Below are positions 17,446 through 27,138 of a stretch of 64,000 bases of DNA, piece after piece. The stretch lies in assembly GCA_963718105.1 (NCBI GenBank), contig OY970352.1, forward strand, positions 2,108,001 to 2,172,000, read 5' to 3'. This DNA is from DASYKT01 sp963718105 (GTDB lineage: Bacteria; Acidobacteriota; Blastocatellia; Pyrinomonadales; Pyrinomonadaceae). Below the pieces are notes generated by a model. That model saw only the letters and a program-made list of their open reading frames with translations. It ran no database searches and was not told the origin of the DNA. The position numbers and the translations under genes were made by a program. Every line of letters begins with the position of its first letter. Position 1 is the stretch's first letter.

Positions 17446-17622
17446 TAAATATATTTGAAGAAATATGTTCTCTCGACGAAGAGGAAAGACCTCCGGCCCG
17501 GCTATTTTAAACTCTTGCCGCCCCTGGGGCTGCTTAAGTTCTTGCCGCTACGCCTTAATTCCTTTTCCTTCTACGTATAAATAACAAACGGCTATTGGCT
17601 GTTTATTTCCAAAAATGGGTGA

Positions 17623-18681
17623 TTATTTTTCATTTTCCCGGAAAAGCTTTATTAGCGCCTTTTCCTCCGGTTCAAAATCCTCGATCCTCTTTATCCGCCG
17701 ATTAACCCTGGGGCGAAACTCATCGAGCGTGATCCCGGCTTCGTATTTCTTCAAAATGGCGGGGTGGATATAAGAGCCCCGGCAAACCGCGGGTGTGTTC
17801 CCCAACTGCTCCGCCACGGCTTTTACCGCCTTGACGATGTTCTTTTTGAGCACCTGCTCGTTATCAGCCCTGCCTATTTCGGCCAGGGCGATCGCCGCCA
17901 AAAGGGTCCCGCCCCAGGTTCGAAAATCCTTTGCGGAAAATTCCGGCGCGGTGATTTGCTTGAGATACCTGTTAATATCGCCGGGTTTTACCGGCTGTGT
18001 CTTCCCCTCTTCATTAACATAGTGGAAAAGCTTGCGCGCTCCGCCCAGTCCTTTTAACTCTTTCATCAGCGCGGCCAGTTCTTCATCGACCAGCACTTTG
18101 CGATGCTGTATATGGCTTTTACCTACATAATCGAACGTGAGCTTTCCTTTTCGCCCGACTTCCAGGTGCCTGTTTTGCAGCGTAGTAATTCCGTAGGTTT
18201 TATAATGCCGCGCGCTTTTTTCCGTGCCCACGCGCAGATAGAGCGAATTTATCAACCGCATCATGATCGCCAGCACTTTTTCCCGCGGGAAACCGTCAAG
18301 AGCTATATGTTCGTTGGTTACTTTACGCAGCTTCGGCAGGTATTCGCCAAACTTTTCGATCTTGGCAAACTTTTTGCGCTGCTGTCTTTCGGCAAACCTG
18401 GGATTATAGAGGTACTGGATCCGGCCCGTGGTATCCATTCCCACAGCCTGTATGCTGCTGGACGGCGCCGGCGATATCCTGACAAAACGCCAGGCGGGCG
18501 GGATCACCAGCGACTTTATTCTCTCCAGCGCTTCTTCCTTAACGATCTTTTTACCGCCGGCATCGACATAATAAAAGCCGCGTGACATCGAACCCGCTCG
18601 CTGCCACCATTTCGCCCGGCGCCCTCTGGCGATCATTTCCTTTGCTTTTGCTGTATCAAATAGAGGCTGTTTTGCCGCCAT
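17623..18681 (-). CDS. DNA topoisomerase IB (poxvirus/bacterial type)
   Basis: This 352-residue enzyme is of the short bacterial TopIB family that relaxes both positive and negative supercoils through a 3'-phosphotyrosine. Visible features are the N-terminal YYVDAGGKKI and IPPAWRFVRISP segments, the arginine-bearing KDFRTWGGT motif, and the active tyrosine in NTPAVCRGSYIHP. The basic residues and tyrosine are intact. Bacterial TopIB is an accessory enzyme of patchy distribution, so lateral acquisition is possible. Confidence 0.92.
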   Translation of the reverse strand: MAAKQPLFDTAKAKEMIARGRRAKWWQRAGSMSRGFYYVDAGGKKIVKEEALERIKSLVIPPAWRFVRISPAPSSSIQAVGMDTTGRIQYLYNPRFAERQQRKKFAKIEKFGEYLPKLRKVTNEHIALDGFPREKVLAIMMRLINSLYLRVGTEKSARHYKTYGITTLQNRHLEVGRKGKLTFDYVGKSHIQHRKVLVDEELAALMKELKGLGGARKLFHYVNEEGKTQPVKPGDINRYLKQITAPEFSAKDFRTWGGTLLAAIALAEIGRADNEQVLKKNIVKAVKAVAEQLGNTPAVCRGSYIHPAILKKYEAGITLDEFRPRVNRRIKRIEDFEPEEKALIKLFRENEK

Positions 18682-18846
18682 TTATTATCCCCCGCCTTGA
18701 ACAGATCATTCCCGCGTTTTGATTATCTTCTTATTATTTTCAAAAATATGTTTAATTTAATACTTTACCGTTCGGTACGTTTCCCGTCCCTTCTTATCAA
18801 ATTAAAGCCGGGCCACTAACAGCCCGGCCCTACCAGCTCAACTTGA

Positions 18847-19875
18847 TTAATACGGAAATGCAAAACGCACGCCTTTAAAAACCTTGTTTTCACGCGGTTT
18901 CAAAGCCTCCTTTTTGGGTAGGCTGCAGACCCAGGCTGCTTTGCTCTTACCCTTGCCTTCAATGCGTTTACTGGAAACCGCGCCGCCGCTGATCCAGCAG
19001 CCCATTGCCGCGTACGCGGTTTTACCATCGATCATCGGAATTTTGGCCGTTTTTAATTCCGGACCATAGCAGGCCAATAATTTTTTATCCGCGGGATCGC
19101 GGGCCAGCATGCCGCCGGAGGCCAAACACCATTGGCCCGCATCCGATTGCAGGATTCCGCCGGCGCGCGCCAGCTTACTTTCTTTTGCCAGTTTTGGGTC
19201 GACCTTTTTAAGTCCTTCTCCAACCTCCTGATCATACCATTCGAATTCAACCGAGAGATGGTCCCGTGGGCCGCTGCCCCATAAAGTGGGCGTAAGCGGA
19301 ACCTGGCTGACCGCAAAGCTGCATTTGTCATGACATGGTTCCGGAACGAGGGTCGATTTACCGTGGCTGTCTATATGTAACCCTCTTTGTTCCAGGATTT
19401 CGTTATAGTATGAGATCAAAGGTTTGACCGCCATCGGATCGACCAGCATATTTCCTCCCACCGGCAGTTGGCGGGCCACAATATCGGTCCGGTAATCAAT
19501 CGCATAAGCGTTTCCCGTGATGGGGTTACCTTCCCAGGTGCAGATGTTATCGACGAACGTTGCATTAGCCTTATAAAGAAATGCCCCGAATCCGCCCGGG
19601 GGAGGATTCCAAATGCCGTACTCTATAAACGGTATCCTCGACGCGGCGTAACCCCAGTCGCCGAATTCTCTTTTTAATGAAGGCTCTAGTTCAAGTGTGA
19701 TAGCGCCGCCGCGGTCCACGACCGAGATCGTGTACCCACCCGATAAACACATAGTGGAGTGAACAATGATCGCGTCATTACATCCGTGGACCTGGCAGGC
19801 GCGGATCGTTGAGGGCGCGAGAATACCGGCGAACAATATCATCGCGGCAAAATACACTAAGAATCTTTTTTTCAT
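18847..19875 (-). CDS. Exported cysteine-containing protein of unknown function
   Basis: The ATG at 19875 is chosen because a GGAG box sits 6 bp upstream and it begins a clean signal peptide (MKKRFLVYFAAMILFAGILA, cleavage near STIRA). An in-frame ATG further upstream would bury that signal. The mature protein of about 317 residues has roughly ten cysteines (for instance CQVHGCND, PCHDKC, WVCSL), suggesting periplasmic disulfides. No family or catalytic motif is recognised. It is a single gene with no close neighbour on its strand. Confidence 0.68.
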   Translation of the reverse strand: MKKRFLVYFAAMILFAGILAPSTIRACQVHGCNDAIIVHSTMCLSGGYTISVVDRGGAITLELEPSLKREFGDWGYAASRIPFIEYGIWNPPPGGFGAFLYKANATFVDNICTWEGNPITGNAYAIDYRTDIVARQLPVGGNMLVDPMAVKPLISYYNEILEQRGLHIDSHGKSTLVPEPCHDKCSFAVSQVPLTPTLWGSGPRDHLSVEFEWYDQEVGEGLKKVDPKLAKESKLARAGGILQSDAGQWCLASGGMLARDPADKKLLACYGPELKTAKIPMIDGKTAYAAMGCWISGGAVSSKRIEGKGKSKAAWVCSLPKKEALKPRENKVFKGVRFAFPY

Positions 19876-20235
19876 TTTAGTCTCCGGGGTCGATAAAAAT
19901 TTACCGGTGAAGGTTATTGGGCTGTCGCTTTGATTCGTGAGAACAATCAATAGCCGCCGTCGGTATGGCTTAACATCAGCAGACCGTTGTAGAAATGTTA
20001 GAAGGTTATAGCATATGAGAAAAAAGAGGTAAAGAGATTATTACCCACGCTTTCACTAAGCCGGTTCATGTTTTTACTCGTACCCGTCTTTTTGTTAACG
20101 GTTGAAATCTCCCAACGCACGGTTCATCACATTTACCTTTCGCGGCCGGCGGATCTTAGTTAATTTTTAGCAGGCTTAAAAAAGAGAGAGCCGGATAGCA
20201 TTAATTTCGGAAAACTTTTGATCAGGAGAAATATC

Positions 20236-20772
20236 ATGAATAACAATAAAATTAAACTTTTAGCTGCGACTGCGCTGGTGGTCTTTACGATGTGCCTGAG
20301 CGCGGCCGCCCAGGCCGGCGGTGTGGACGACCCGTGCCGGCAGTTCATGGGAAGCGGGGGACGCTGCCAAACGGTCGGCAGCGGCGGTAGGATGAGCGGC
20401 GATTCCAGCCAGATCTTCGGCAGCGGCACCCGTCAAGACGCCGGCCAGATAGTTGGCAGCGGCTCATTTACCGGCGTGTTTATGGGCAGCGGCGGAGCTA
20501 CCGATGGCGGCGGTACTATCGGAAGCGGTACTCTCACCAGTGGCGGCGGAACGCTTGGAAGCGGCAATGCCATAGACGGCCAATATCTCGGGAACGGTGG
20601 CTATCTCGGCAGCGGCAACCGCTCCGGGGTGATCGGAAGCGGTACGGCTACCGGCGGCGGCCCGTCTACCGAAGACTGTGGCGGCCTGATCGGAAGCGGC
20701 ACTTTCACCGGCTGTAGGAACTCCGGCGAGAGTTTGTCCATCTGGGACTGGCTTCGCAGCCTTTTTGAATAG
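20236..20772 (+). CDS. Exported Gly-Ser-Gly repeat protein
   Basis: This 178-residue protein starts at the ATG at 20236, with AGGAGA 6 bp upstream (20223-20228). The signal peptide is MNNNKIKLLAATALVVFTMC..., cleaved near AAAQA. The mature region has about a dozen (I/L/M/V)-G-S-G or G-N-G units spaced about 9-12 residues apart, with Thr, Asn or Gly following. Only three Cys outside the signal are seen (DPCR, GRCQ, EDCG/FTGC). The C-terminus (SIWDWLRSLFE) is amphipathic. Regular small-residue turns suggest a repetitive beta structure or disordered surface protein. No known family is recognised. Confidence 0.7.
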   Translation: MNNNKIKLLAATALVVFTMCLSAAAQAGGVDDPCRQFMGSGGRCQTVGSGGRMSGDSSQIFGSGTRQDAGQIVGSGSFTGVFMGSGGATDGGGTIGSGTLTSGGGTLGSGNAIDGQYLGNGGYLGSGNRSGVIGSGTATGGGPSTEDCGGLIGSGTFTGCRNSGESLSIWDWLRSLFE

Positions 20773-20802
20773 GAAGGGCTTTGTCTATAAAGTCGCGGAT
20801 GT

Positions 20803-20873
20803 TAGCCACTAATTACACAAATAACACGAATAAGAATCTCTAATTCGTGTTATTTGTGTAATTAGTGGCTAAT
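20803..20873. repeat. 30-bp perfect inverted repeat downstream of the GSG gene
   Basis: The arms 20803-20832 and 20844-20873 (TTAGCCACTAATTACACAAA...) are perfect inverted copies around an 11-nt loop. Related single-arm fragments with ATTAGTGG(T/C)TA are at about 13790-13820. It may also act as an RNA hairpin terminator, but there is no T-run. Confidence 0.88.
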
Positions 20874-21010
20874 AAATGAGTGTCCAGGCTTTGCCGCCCG
20901 AAGCAGGGCCTTTTTCTTTTTTCGTCACCTATTTCTGCCGGGCAGTGTCTTTATAGTGACCGTTTTTTGATTTTAGGAATCAAAATATCAAAAACGGGCG
21001 TATTAACACC

Positions 21011-22189
21011 ATGGCGGAAGACCTATATAAGCTTTCAGCCGGGGACAAAAAAACCGGCCGGCAATTTTGGCTGACCACAGGCTTGATCCTGGGTTTCTAC
21101 ACCTTTCTGATCCTGCTTTTTCTCCCGCAAGTCTTCCTTTACTCCATCGAGTTGCCGAAAGCGCCGCCCTGGTATATTTTTGCCTGGCGGCTGGCCGTCG
21201 CCCATTACCTGTGGGCGTTGCTGACGCCGCTCGTTTTTTGGCTCGGCCGCCGCCTGCCGGTAGAGCGGACAAATTTGTTTCGCAATTTAGGCCTTCATTT
21301 TGTCTTCAGCCTTCTTTTCGCCGCCTTTCACACCATCGCCTACCAGCACATTACCGGGTTTTTCGATGGTGCCAGTTTCGCGCAGGTCAACACCGCGCTT
21401 TTCCGCAGCCGCGGGGCTTTTTTGAATGGGGTGACCAACGGTTTTGTTTTCTATGCCGGGCTGCTGGCCTTTAGCCAGGCGGCAAATTACGCCGTTAAAT
21501 ATCGCGACCGTGAATTTCGTCTCCAGCAGGCGGAGTTAGCGGCTCTAAAGACACAGCTTCACCCGCACTTTTTATTTAACACTTTGAACGCCATCTCGGC
21601 GCTGGTCTATGTCTCGCCGCCCGCGGCCACCGCGACCATTTCGCAATTGAGCGATCTGTTGCGGCTGACGCTGCGCAACAATAAAACTCAGGAAGTGACG
21701 CTCAAGGAAGAGCTGGATTTTCTGCGCAAATATCTTCAGATACAGCAAACGCTGCTGCAAGAGAGGCTGGAAATAATCTGGGCGATCGCGCCCGAAACTC
21801 TCGACGCGCTGGTGCCGAACATGCTGCTTCAGCCGCTGGTAGAAAATTCCATCAGGCATGGCATCGCTCCCCGGGAAGAAGGCGGACGCATCGAAATTTT
21901 CTCGCGATATGCGGACCGTGAGCTTTTACTCGAGATCAGGGATAACGGGCCGGGTCCGGCGGTTCCGCAAACCAGCACGCAAAACGGCAAAGGTGACGGG
22001 GTCGGCGTCAGCGGAATCGGCCATGGTGGAATCGGCTTACTAAATTCCAAGATGCGCCTGAAACGCCTTTATGGTGAAGCGCAAGTCTTCGAATCCGGAG
22101 CGATGCCCGGCGGCGGCTGGCGCGTGAGCGTGATCATACCTTTTCGCGAATATACGCAACCCGAGGAGACATGGGAGGAAGCAAAGTGA
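21011..22189 (+). CDS. LytS-type sensor histidine kinase
   Basis: This 392-residue protein has four membrane helices in the N-terminal 160 residues, then a His_kinase domain with LHPHFLFNTLNAI (phosphoacceptor about H186), an ATPase N-box LLQPLVENSIRHGI and a G-box near GIGLLNSKMRLKRLYG. It belongs to the LytS/YehU class that signals to LytTR regulators. Its stop codon overlaps the GTG start of the downstream response regulator (GTGA), showing a two-gene operon. The ligand or stimulus is unknown. Confidence 0.92.
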   Translation: MAEDLYKLSAGDKKTGRQFWLTTGLILGFYTFLILLFLPQVFLYSIELPKAPPWYIFAWRLAVAHYLWALLTPLVFWLGRRLPVERTNLFRNLGLHFVFSLLFAAFHTIAYQHITGFFDGASFAQVNTALFRSRGAFLNGVTNGFVFYAGLLAFSQAANYAVKYRDREFRLQQAELAALKTQLHPHFLFNTLNAISALVYVSPPAATATISQLSDLLRLTLRNNKTQEVTLKEELDFLRKYLQIQQTLLQERLEIIWAIAPETLDALVPNMLLQPLVENSIRHGIAPREEGGRIEIFSRYADRELLLEIRDNGPGPAVPQTSTQNGKGDGVGVSGIGHGGIGLLNSKMRLKRLYGEAQVFESGAMPGGGWRVSVIIPFREYTQPEETWEEAK

Positions 22190-22947
22190 AGATCCGCACT
22201 TTGATCGTTGACGATATGAAATTGGCGCGCACACGCCTTAAGCTCTCGCTGGCGCGGGACGCCGAGATCGAAGTCATCGGCGAATGCGCCAATGGCCGCC
22301 AGGCAGTAGCGGCGATCGGAGAGCTCGATCCGGAACTTGTTTTTCTTGATATCCAAATGCCTAAGATGAGCGGCTTTGAGGTTGTCGCAGCCGTCGGGGC
22401 CGAACAAATGCCGGCGGTGGTATTCGCTACGGCATTTGACGAATTTGCCTTGCAGGCTTTTGAAGTGAACGCTCTCGATTACCTGTTAAAACCCATCGAC
22501 GAAGAACGCCTTGCCAAAACCGTTGAGCGCGTCAAACGGCGGATCAGGCAAACCCGGCGCGGCGGCCTGGATGAGCGCTTAATGCAGTTACTCGGCCAGA
22601 TGCAAAATAAAACGGAATACCTCAAGCGCATTCCCGTTAAAACGGCGCAGCACACGGTTTTAGTATTAACGGAAGATATCGATTGGATCGGCAGCGCGGG
22701 AAATTACCTCGAACTTCATGCCGGCAAGGATATTTATCTGCTCCGCGAACGGCTTAACCGGCTGGAGCAAAAGCTAGACCCCGAACACTTCATCCGCATT
22801 CATCGTTCGGTGATAGTAAATATCGACCGCATCAAGACCCTGCACCCGATGTTCAACGGCGACCAGCTAATAGTTTTACAGGACGGGACCAAACTGAATC
22901 TCAGCCGCACCTATAACGAAAAACTTCTCGCGCGCTTATCGAGTTAA
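22186..22947 (+). CDS. LytTR-family response regulator
   Basis: This 253-residue protein has a receiver domain (VDD at 8-10, phosphoacceptor D55 in FLDIQMP) and a C-terminal LytTR DNA-binding domain (about 150-250, with IHRSVIVNIDRIK). The GTG at 22186 is chosen: GGAGG lies 7 bp upstream, and the start overlaps the kinase stop as GTGA. An ATG 15 bp upstream would place the Shine-Dalgarno inside the gene. It is the partner of the LytS-type kinase and probably controls an unlinked regulon. Confidence 0.92.
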   Translation: MKIRTLIVDDMKLARTRLKLSLARDAEIEVIGECANGRQAVAAIGELDPELVFLDIQMPKMSGFEVVAAVGAEQMPAVVFATAFDEFALQAFEVNALDYLLKPIDEERLAKTVERVKRRIRQTRRGGLDERLMQLLGQMQNKTEYLKRIPVKTAQHTVLVLTEDIDWIGSAGNYLELHAGKDIYLLRERLNRLEQKLDPEHFIRIHRSVIVNIDRIKTLHPMFNGDQLIVLQDGTKLNLSRTYNEKLLARLSS

Positions 22948-22983
22948 TACGCAAACTATCGAGACTTAGTGTTTGAATAAATC

Positions 22984-25900
22984 TTAGTTGATCGAATCCA
23001 GATTTATATTGGTAATGTTAGAAGTGTTTATCAGCACCGGACTATTTTCAAGAATAGTTTCTGCTTGTATCGCATCGGTCGGTTTAGAATACAAAAAGCC
23101 TTGCCCGAAAGCACAGTCCAGACCGATTAATTGGAGAGCTTGTTCCTCCGTTTCGACCCCTTCGGCGATCACCTGCATATTCAAGTTTTTAGCCAGCATG
23201 ACTATCGCCCGAACGATCTCACCGTTTTCGTGTTTGGAATTCATTAAATTAATGAACGAGCGGTCAATTTTCAGATAGTCGATCGGCAGGCGCTGCAAAT
23301 GACTCAAGGAAGAATAGCCGGTGCCGAAATCGTCGATGGAAAGCCGTACACCGAGTTCACGCAGGCGATTCATGATCGTAATTGCCGAGTGACTGTTTTC
23401 CATCACGTGACTTTCGGTTATTTCCAGCCGCAAGAATCGTCCTTCTAATCCGGTTTCCCGCAAGATCGCGGCGACCCTTTCGGCCAGATCGACTTGCATG
23501 AATTGTTTGCACGAAAGATTGACGCTGATGGTCAGATCGCTTTGGGCGGGAAAGCGCTGCTGCCATTCGCGAACCTGTCGGCAGCTCTCGTGAAGAACCC
23601 ATTCGCCGAGCGGGATTATCAATCCCATATCTTCGGCGATCGGGATAAATTCGTCCGGCATAATTCGGCCGCGCTCCGGATGAAACCAGCGTACTAAAGC
23701 TTCAAAACCGATCAATTGATTTTTGGAAAGCTGCATGATCGGCTGATAGAAAACGGAAAATTCACCGCGTTCCAGAGCCAGACGTAATTCAGTTTCGAAT
23801 CGCAAACGATTGCTTACTTGCTCGCGCATTGCCTGGCTAAAGGTCTCATGCTGTCCTTTGCCGCTTGATTTAGCCCTGTACATGGCGATATCGGCATCGC
23901 GCAGCATCTCTTCCGGAGTCTTATACTTTGTACTTCTCAGCGTCACCCCGATACTGACAGTGATAAAAATTTCACGTCCATCGAGACTGAAAGGCTCTTT
24001 GAAGAGGTCTTTGATCCTTTCGACAACAAACAAAGCATCTTTTGAATCGGTTAATTCATTAAGCAAAATCGTAAATTCGTCGCCGCCGAGCCGGGCCACG
24101 ACGTCGTCGCCGCGGAGCAGCGATTCCAGCCGCCGCGCGATCATTTTAAGAAGATTGTCGCCTTCCAGATGCCCGAGCGAGTCGTTAATAAGTTTGAATC
24201 CGTCAAAATCCAGGAACAGAACCGCAAAGGTCTTTTCGTGTCGTGGTGAGCGCCCCATTGCGCGGCGCAGGTGTTCGAGAAAAAGAGCTCGATTCGGTAG
24301 TGCGGTTAGTGCGTCATGAAGAGCATTGTGCAGCAGTTGCTCTTCGGCACGCTTACGCTCGGTGATATCGGTGTGGACACTCATCGAACCGATGACGTTG
24401 CCATCCATATCATGCGTCGGAACCGCGCCCACGAGCGACCAGATCATTTTGCCCTCACTGGTTCGCAACTGTAATTCATAATTTTCCGAAGCGCCTTCAC
24501 GCCGGCGCTGGTTGGCTTTTTCAACAATTTTTTGTCCTTCGCGATCAAGCAGCAGTAATGAAGCATTTTGGCCGATCAATTCTTCTTCCCGATAGCCGAG
24601 CATCTCGCAAAAACGCTTGTTGGTGAAAATTATATGGTCCTCGTGATCGAGATGAAGCAGTCCCTCGCTCATATTTTCGACCAGGGTACGAAGCTTGTAT
24701 TCGCTTTCGCGAAGGGCGGTGTTTGCCTTGACGCGAGACGTTGCGTCACGATTAATACTTAAAACCGCCGGCCTGCCTTCGAATTCAATGACCGAGGAAC
24801 TTATCAAAATGTTGATCGGCGTACCGTCCTTGTGGTAATGAACGCTCTCAGACGACTCGGCCTCATCATTATTACGCATTCTGCCAGTAGCGCTGCGCTG
24901 GTCGCCTTTGAAGATATCCTTCAAGCTGCGCCCGACAAGCTCTTCCCGGGGGTAACCATACATTTTGCAGGCATAATCATTGACGTTAAGCACGATCTCA
25001 TTTTCCGGTTCGAAAATAATGATCGCATCATTGGCCAGTTCGAAAAGGTTGCGATACTCTTCCGATTTTCTTAAAGCCTCTTCCGCGCGCTTGCGCTCCG
25101 TTATGTCGCGCACAACGAGGGTAAATACTCTCTCGCCGTCGGAACTATACTCGCCAAAGGAAATTTCAATTAAAAACTCGTGGCCGTATTTGTGCAGCGC
25201 TGAGACTTCAACTACCTGAGGAGAAAGATGCCGCTTTTCAGCTCCCAAATAGCGTCTCAGCCTTGCCTGGTAATGCCGGCCCATTTTCTCGGGCATGAGT
25301 TTGTCGAGTTTTTCGCCCATTAATTCATCCGCTTTGTAACCGAAGATCTGTTCGGCGGATTGATTAACAAACAAAATAGCGGCTGTTTCGTCAATTGTGA
25401 TGATGGCATCCGAAGCTGAATCGGTAACGACGCGGTAACGCGCTTCGCTGGCATCGAGTTTTGCCGTGTTTTCGGCGATCTGCAGCATCTCTTTTTGCCC
25501 GCGCAAACAGGAAAGGATCAGGAAAATATCTTCAAATATGACCCAGCCGGCATGTTCCAGCCAACGCCAGTTCTCCGGCGCTAGAATGCCAAACACCGAC
25601 TCCGGATAGAACAAACCGCGAAATATATGGTCGAGCGCGACCACCACCGTCGCCGGGATCAATACACGCCAATCACGGTAAAACGACAGAAAAGCCAGAG
25701 AACCGAAGACGTGAAAATGTGTCTCGATGCGGCCGCCCGTCAGATGGATCAAAAGGCCGGACATCAGCATTTGTCCGATCGCGATAGTGTGGCGCGTCAA
25801 AGTATGTCCGGGGCGAAAAACCGCCAGGAAAATCGGGAAAAAGCTTATCACGCCGCCGAGAAAGATGGCTGCCCAAACATGCAGGTGGGTTTGGCTGGTT

Positions 25901-26097
25901 TGCCCGATCCAGGTCCGCGGTGAGATCACCAAAGCCGCCACGATACCCGCTATCCATTGGATCAGCATCAAGACTGCAAACATGCGGTCGGTTTGCCGGT
26001 AAATTTGCTGCTGATGCTCGGTATAAATTTGTCCAACCTGCCTTTTAACAGCCGGTTTGGATCTGTTAGTCGTGTTTGGAATTTTACTGTTGTGCAT
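22984..26097 (-). CDS. Membrane PAS-PAS-PAS-GGDEF-EAL protein, dual c-di-GMP enzyme
   Basis: This protein of about 1037 residues has an N-terminal sensor of roughly five helices (about 38-200), three PAS domains (about 220-590), a GGDEF domain with intact RLGGDEF, and an EAL domain with FEALVRW, ITESHVM, DDFGTGYSSL and AEGVETEEQ. Both cyclase and phosphodiesterase signatures are intact. I choose ATG 26097, which overlaps the upstream gene end by 14 bp, over an upstream ATG buried in that gene. The two genes are therefore coupled. Output may act on the candidate c-di-GMP riboswitch at 35.5 kb (inference). Confidence 0.88.
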   Translation of the reverse strand: MHNSKIPNTTNRSKPAVKRQVGQIYTEHQQQIYRQTDRMFAVLMLIQWIAGIVAALVISPRTWIGQTSQTHLHVWAAIFLGGVISFFPIFLAVFRPGHTLTRHTIAIGQMLMSGLLIHLTGGRIETHFHVFGSLAFLSFYRDWRVLIPATVVVALDHIFRGLFYPESVFGILAPENWRWLEHAGWVIFEDIFLILSCLRGQKEMLQIAENTAKLDASEARYRVVTDSASDAIITIDETAAILFVNQSAEQIFGYKADELMGEKLDKLMPEKMGRHYQARLRRYLGAEKRHLSPQVVEVSALHKYGHEFLIEISFGEYSSDGERVFTLVVRDITERKRAEEALRKSEEYRNLFELANDAIIIFEPENEIVLNVNDYACKMYGYPREELVGRSLKDIFKGDQRSATGRMRNNDEAESSESVHYHKDGTPINILISSSVIEFEGRPAVLSINRDATSRVKANTALRESEYKLRTLVENMSEGLLHLDHEDHIIFTNKRFCEMLGYREEELIGQNASLLLLDREGQKIVEKANQRRREGASENYELQLRTSEGKMIWSLVGAVPTHDMDGNVIGSMSVHTDITERKRAEEQLLHNALHDALTALPNRALFLEHLRRAMGRSPRHEKTFAVLFLDFDGFKLINDSLGHLEGDNLLKMIARRLESLLRGDDVVARLGGDEFTILLNELTDSKDALFVVERIKDLFKEPFSLDGREIFITVSIGVTLRSTKYKTPEEMLRDADIAMYRAKSSGKGQHETFSQAMREQVSNRLRFETELRLALERGEFSVFYQPIMQLSKNQLIGFEALVRWFHPERGRIMPDEFIPIAEDMGLIIPLGEWVLHESCRQVREWQQRFPAQSDLTISVNLSCKQFMQVDLAERVAAILRETGLEGRFLRLEITESHVMENSHSAITIMNRLRELGVRLSIDDFGTGYSSLSHLQRLPIDYLKIDRSFINLMNSKHENGEIVRAIVMLAKNLNMQVIAEGVETEEQALQLIGLDCAFGQGFLYSKPTDAIQAETILENSPVLINTSNITNINLDSIN

Positions 26098-26701
26098 ATT
26101 GCATTGATCCGCCCGGACAATCTTTGTTGTGCAGGGGACAACCGAAAACGGACGTTTTTGTTCCCTTGCCAACTTCCTGCGTGACAATTTCAAAGATAGC
26201 GCGGCTTCCGGCATTGTCACCTTCCAGCCCGCGCGAAGCGGTTATTCCGCCGTCAAAACGCAAATTTCCCTGTCGGTCGTATAGCAATACCAAACCGGAT
26301 GTCTGAGCGTTAAAGATCCTGGTTTCGCGTTGGTCTTCGTCGATCAGGACATGAACATTGGGGATGGCTTCGGCGCTCGAGCGCGAATCGGTTTGCGTCC
26401 ATTGTTCGTTTTCATCTGGCGGCTTGATAAAGACCACATACGCGTTTAGCTTGTCATTAACGTTCGCCATTAGACGTGAAAGCTCGTGCAGGCTGGCTCG
26501 CGTACACGGGCATTTCGGATGAGCAAAAAAGACAAGCGTCGGACGCTCGGCATCGCGCTCAATATTACTTTCAGCCGGAAAGGCCAGTGGATAAGAAACA
26601 TTCCTTTCACCCGGAGTGCTCTCATATTGCATTAAGTAAAAAACACCCCCGACGGCCGCGGAGAACCACAATATGGCGCAAAAGAGGAGAAGGGATCTCA
26701 T
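26084..26701 (-). CDS. Membrane-anchored thioredoxin-fold protein (RedB-like)
   Basis: This 205-residue protein has one N-terminal membrane helix (residues 3-25) and a periplasmic thioredoxin-like domain with FFAHPKCPCTRASL. The CPC motif has the place of a CXXC redox centre. The C-terminus has GCPLHNKDCPGG. It resembles RedB-type proteins from memory of the family, which I cannot verify. It overlaps the start of the GGDEF-EAL gene by 14 bp, so the two are translated together. A redox signal feeding the c-di-GMP enzyme is one possibility. Confidence 0.65.
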   Translation of the reverse strand: MRSLLLFCAILWFSAAVGGVFYLMQYESTPGERNVSYPLAFPAESNIERDAERPTLVFFAHPKCPCTRASLHELSRLMANVNDKLNAYVVFIKPPDENEQWTQTDSRSSAEAIPNVHVLIDEDQRETRIFNAQTSGLVLLYDRQGNLRFDGGITASRGLEGDNAGSRAIFEIVTQEVGKGTKTSVFGCPLHNKDCPGGSMQYAQQ

Positions 26702-27016
26702 AGAATTTATACAAGGACAAAGGAACTCAGGTCACATCGGGAGTGTTATGAATTGATAAATTAACTTTAGTTTTTAGGGAGTGTTAGCAAGGGAGTTGCT
26801 GTTACTATTCTACAAAAACGTATAAGAATATACAATAATTAAATTTTAAGTAGTTAAAGGCCTAAATATTACTTAATTTTCCAAATCGGCAGGGAGGAAG
26901 ATAGCTTTAACAAACTTATGAGCAGGCCTCTGCCGGAATGCGGTATAAATAAAGAATTTAGGGTGGAATTTACATGCAGAGAGAGATAACTATCTTGTAA
27001 GTCATTGAAAATAAAA
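26702..27016. other. Spacer without visible gene
   Basis: This 315-bp AT-rich stretch lies between the RedB-like gene and the tRNA-Arg. I see no ORF with coding character, no clear RNA fold and no member of the repeat families. It probably holds the promoter of the minus-strand operon. Confidence 0.6.
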
Positions 27017-27090
27017 TGCTCCCGGCGCGATTCGAACGCACGGCCTACCGCTTAGGAGGCGGTCGCTCTATCCAACTGAGCTACGGGAGC
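27017..27090 (-). tRNA. tRNA-Arg (anticodon CCT)
   Basis: A 74-nt cloverleaf is seen on the minus strand: acceptor GCTCCCG/CGGGAGC, D-arm GCTC...GAGC, anticodon stem ACCGC/GCGGT with loop CTCCTAA (anticodon CCT), T-arm GTGCG TTCGAAT CGCGC and discriminator A. CCA is not encoded. It reads AGG codons. Confidence 0.95.
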
Positions 27091-27099
27091 ACAAGTTAA

Positions 27100-27134
27100 T
27101 TTTGGATTTTGGATTGCCGACTTTGGATTGTCAA
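27100..27134. repeat. Heptamer-repeat array next to apt
   Basis: Five 7-bp steps TTTTGGA TTTTGGA, TTGCCGA CTTTGGA, TTGTCAA lie between the tRNA and the end of apt. No inverse arm is seen on the tRNA side. Confidence 0.75.
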
Positions 27135-27138
27135 GTTT

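Noticed and set aside
22171..22185. Upstream ATG start for the LytTR regulator
   Set aside because: It would place GGAGG within the coding sequence. The GTG at 22186 has proper spacing and overlaps the kinase stop.
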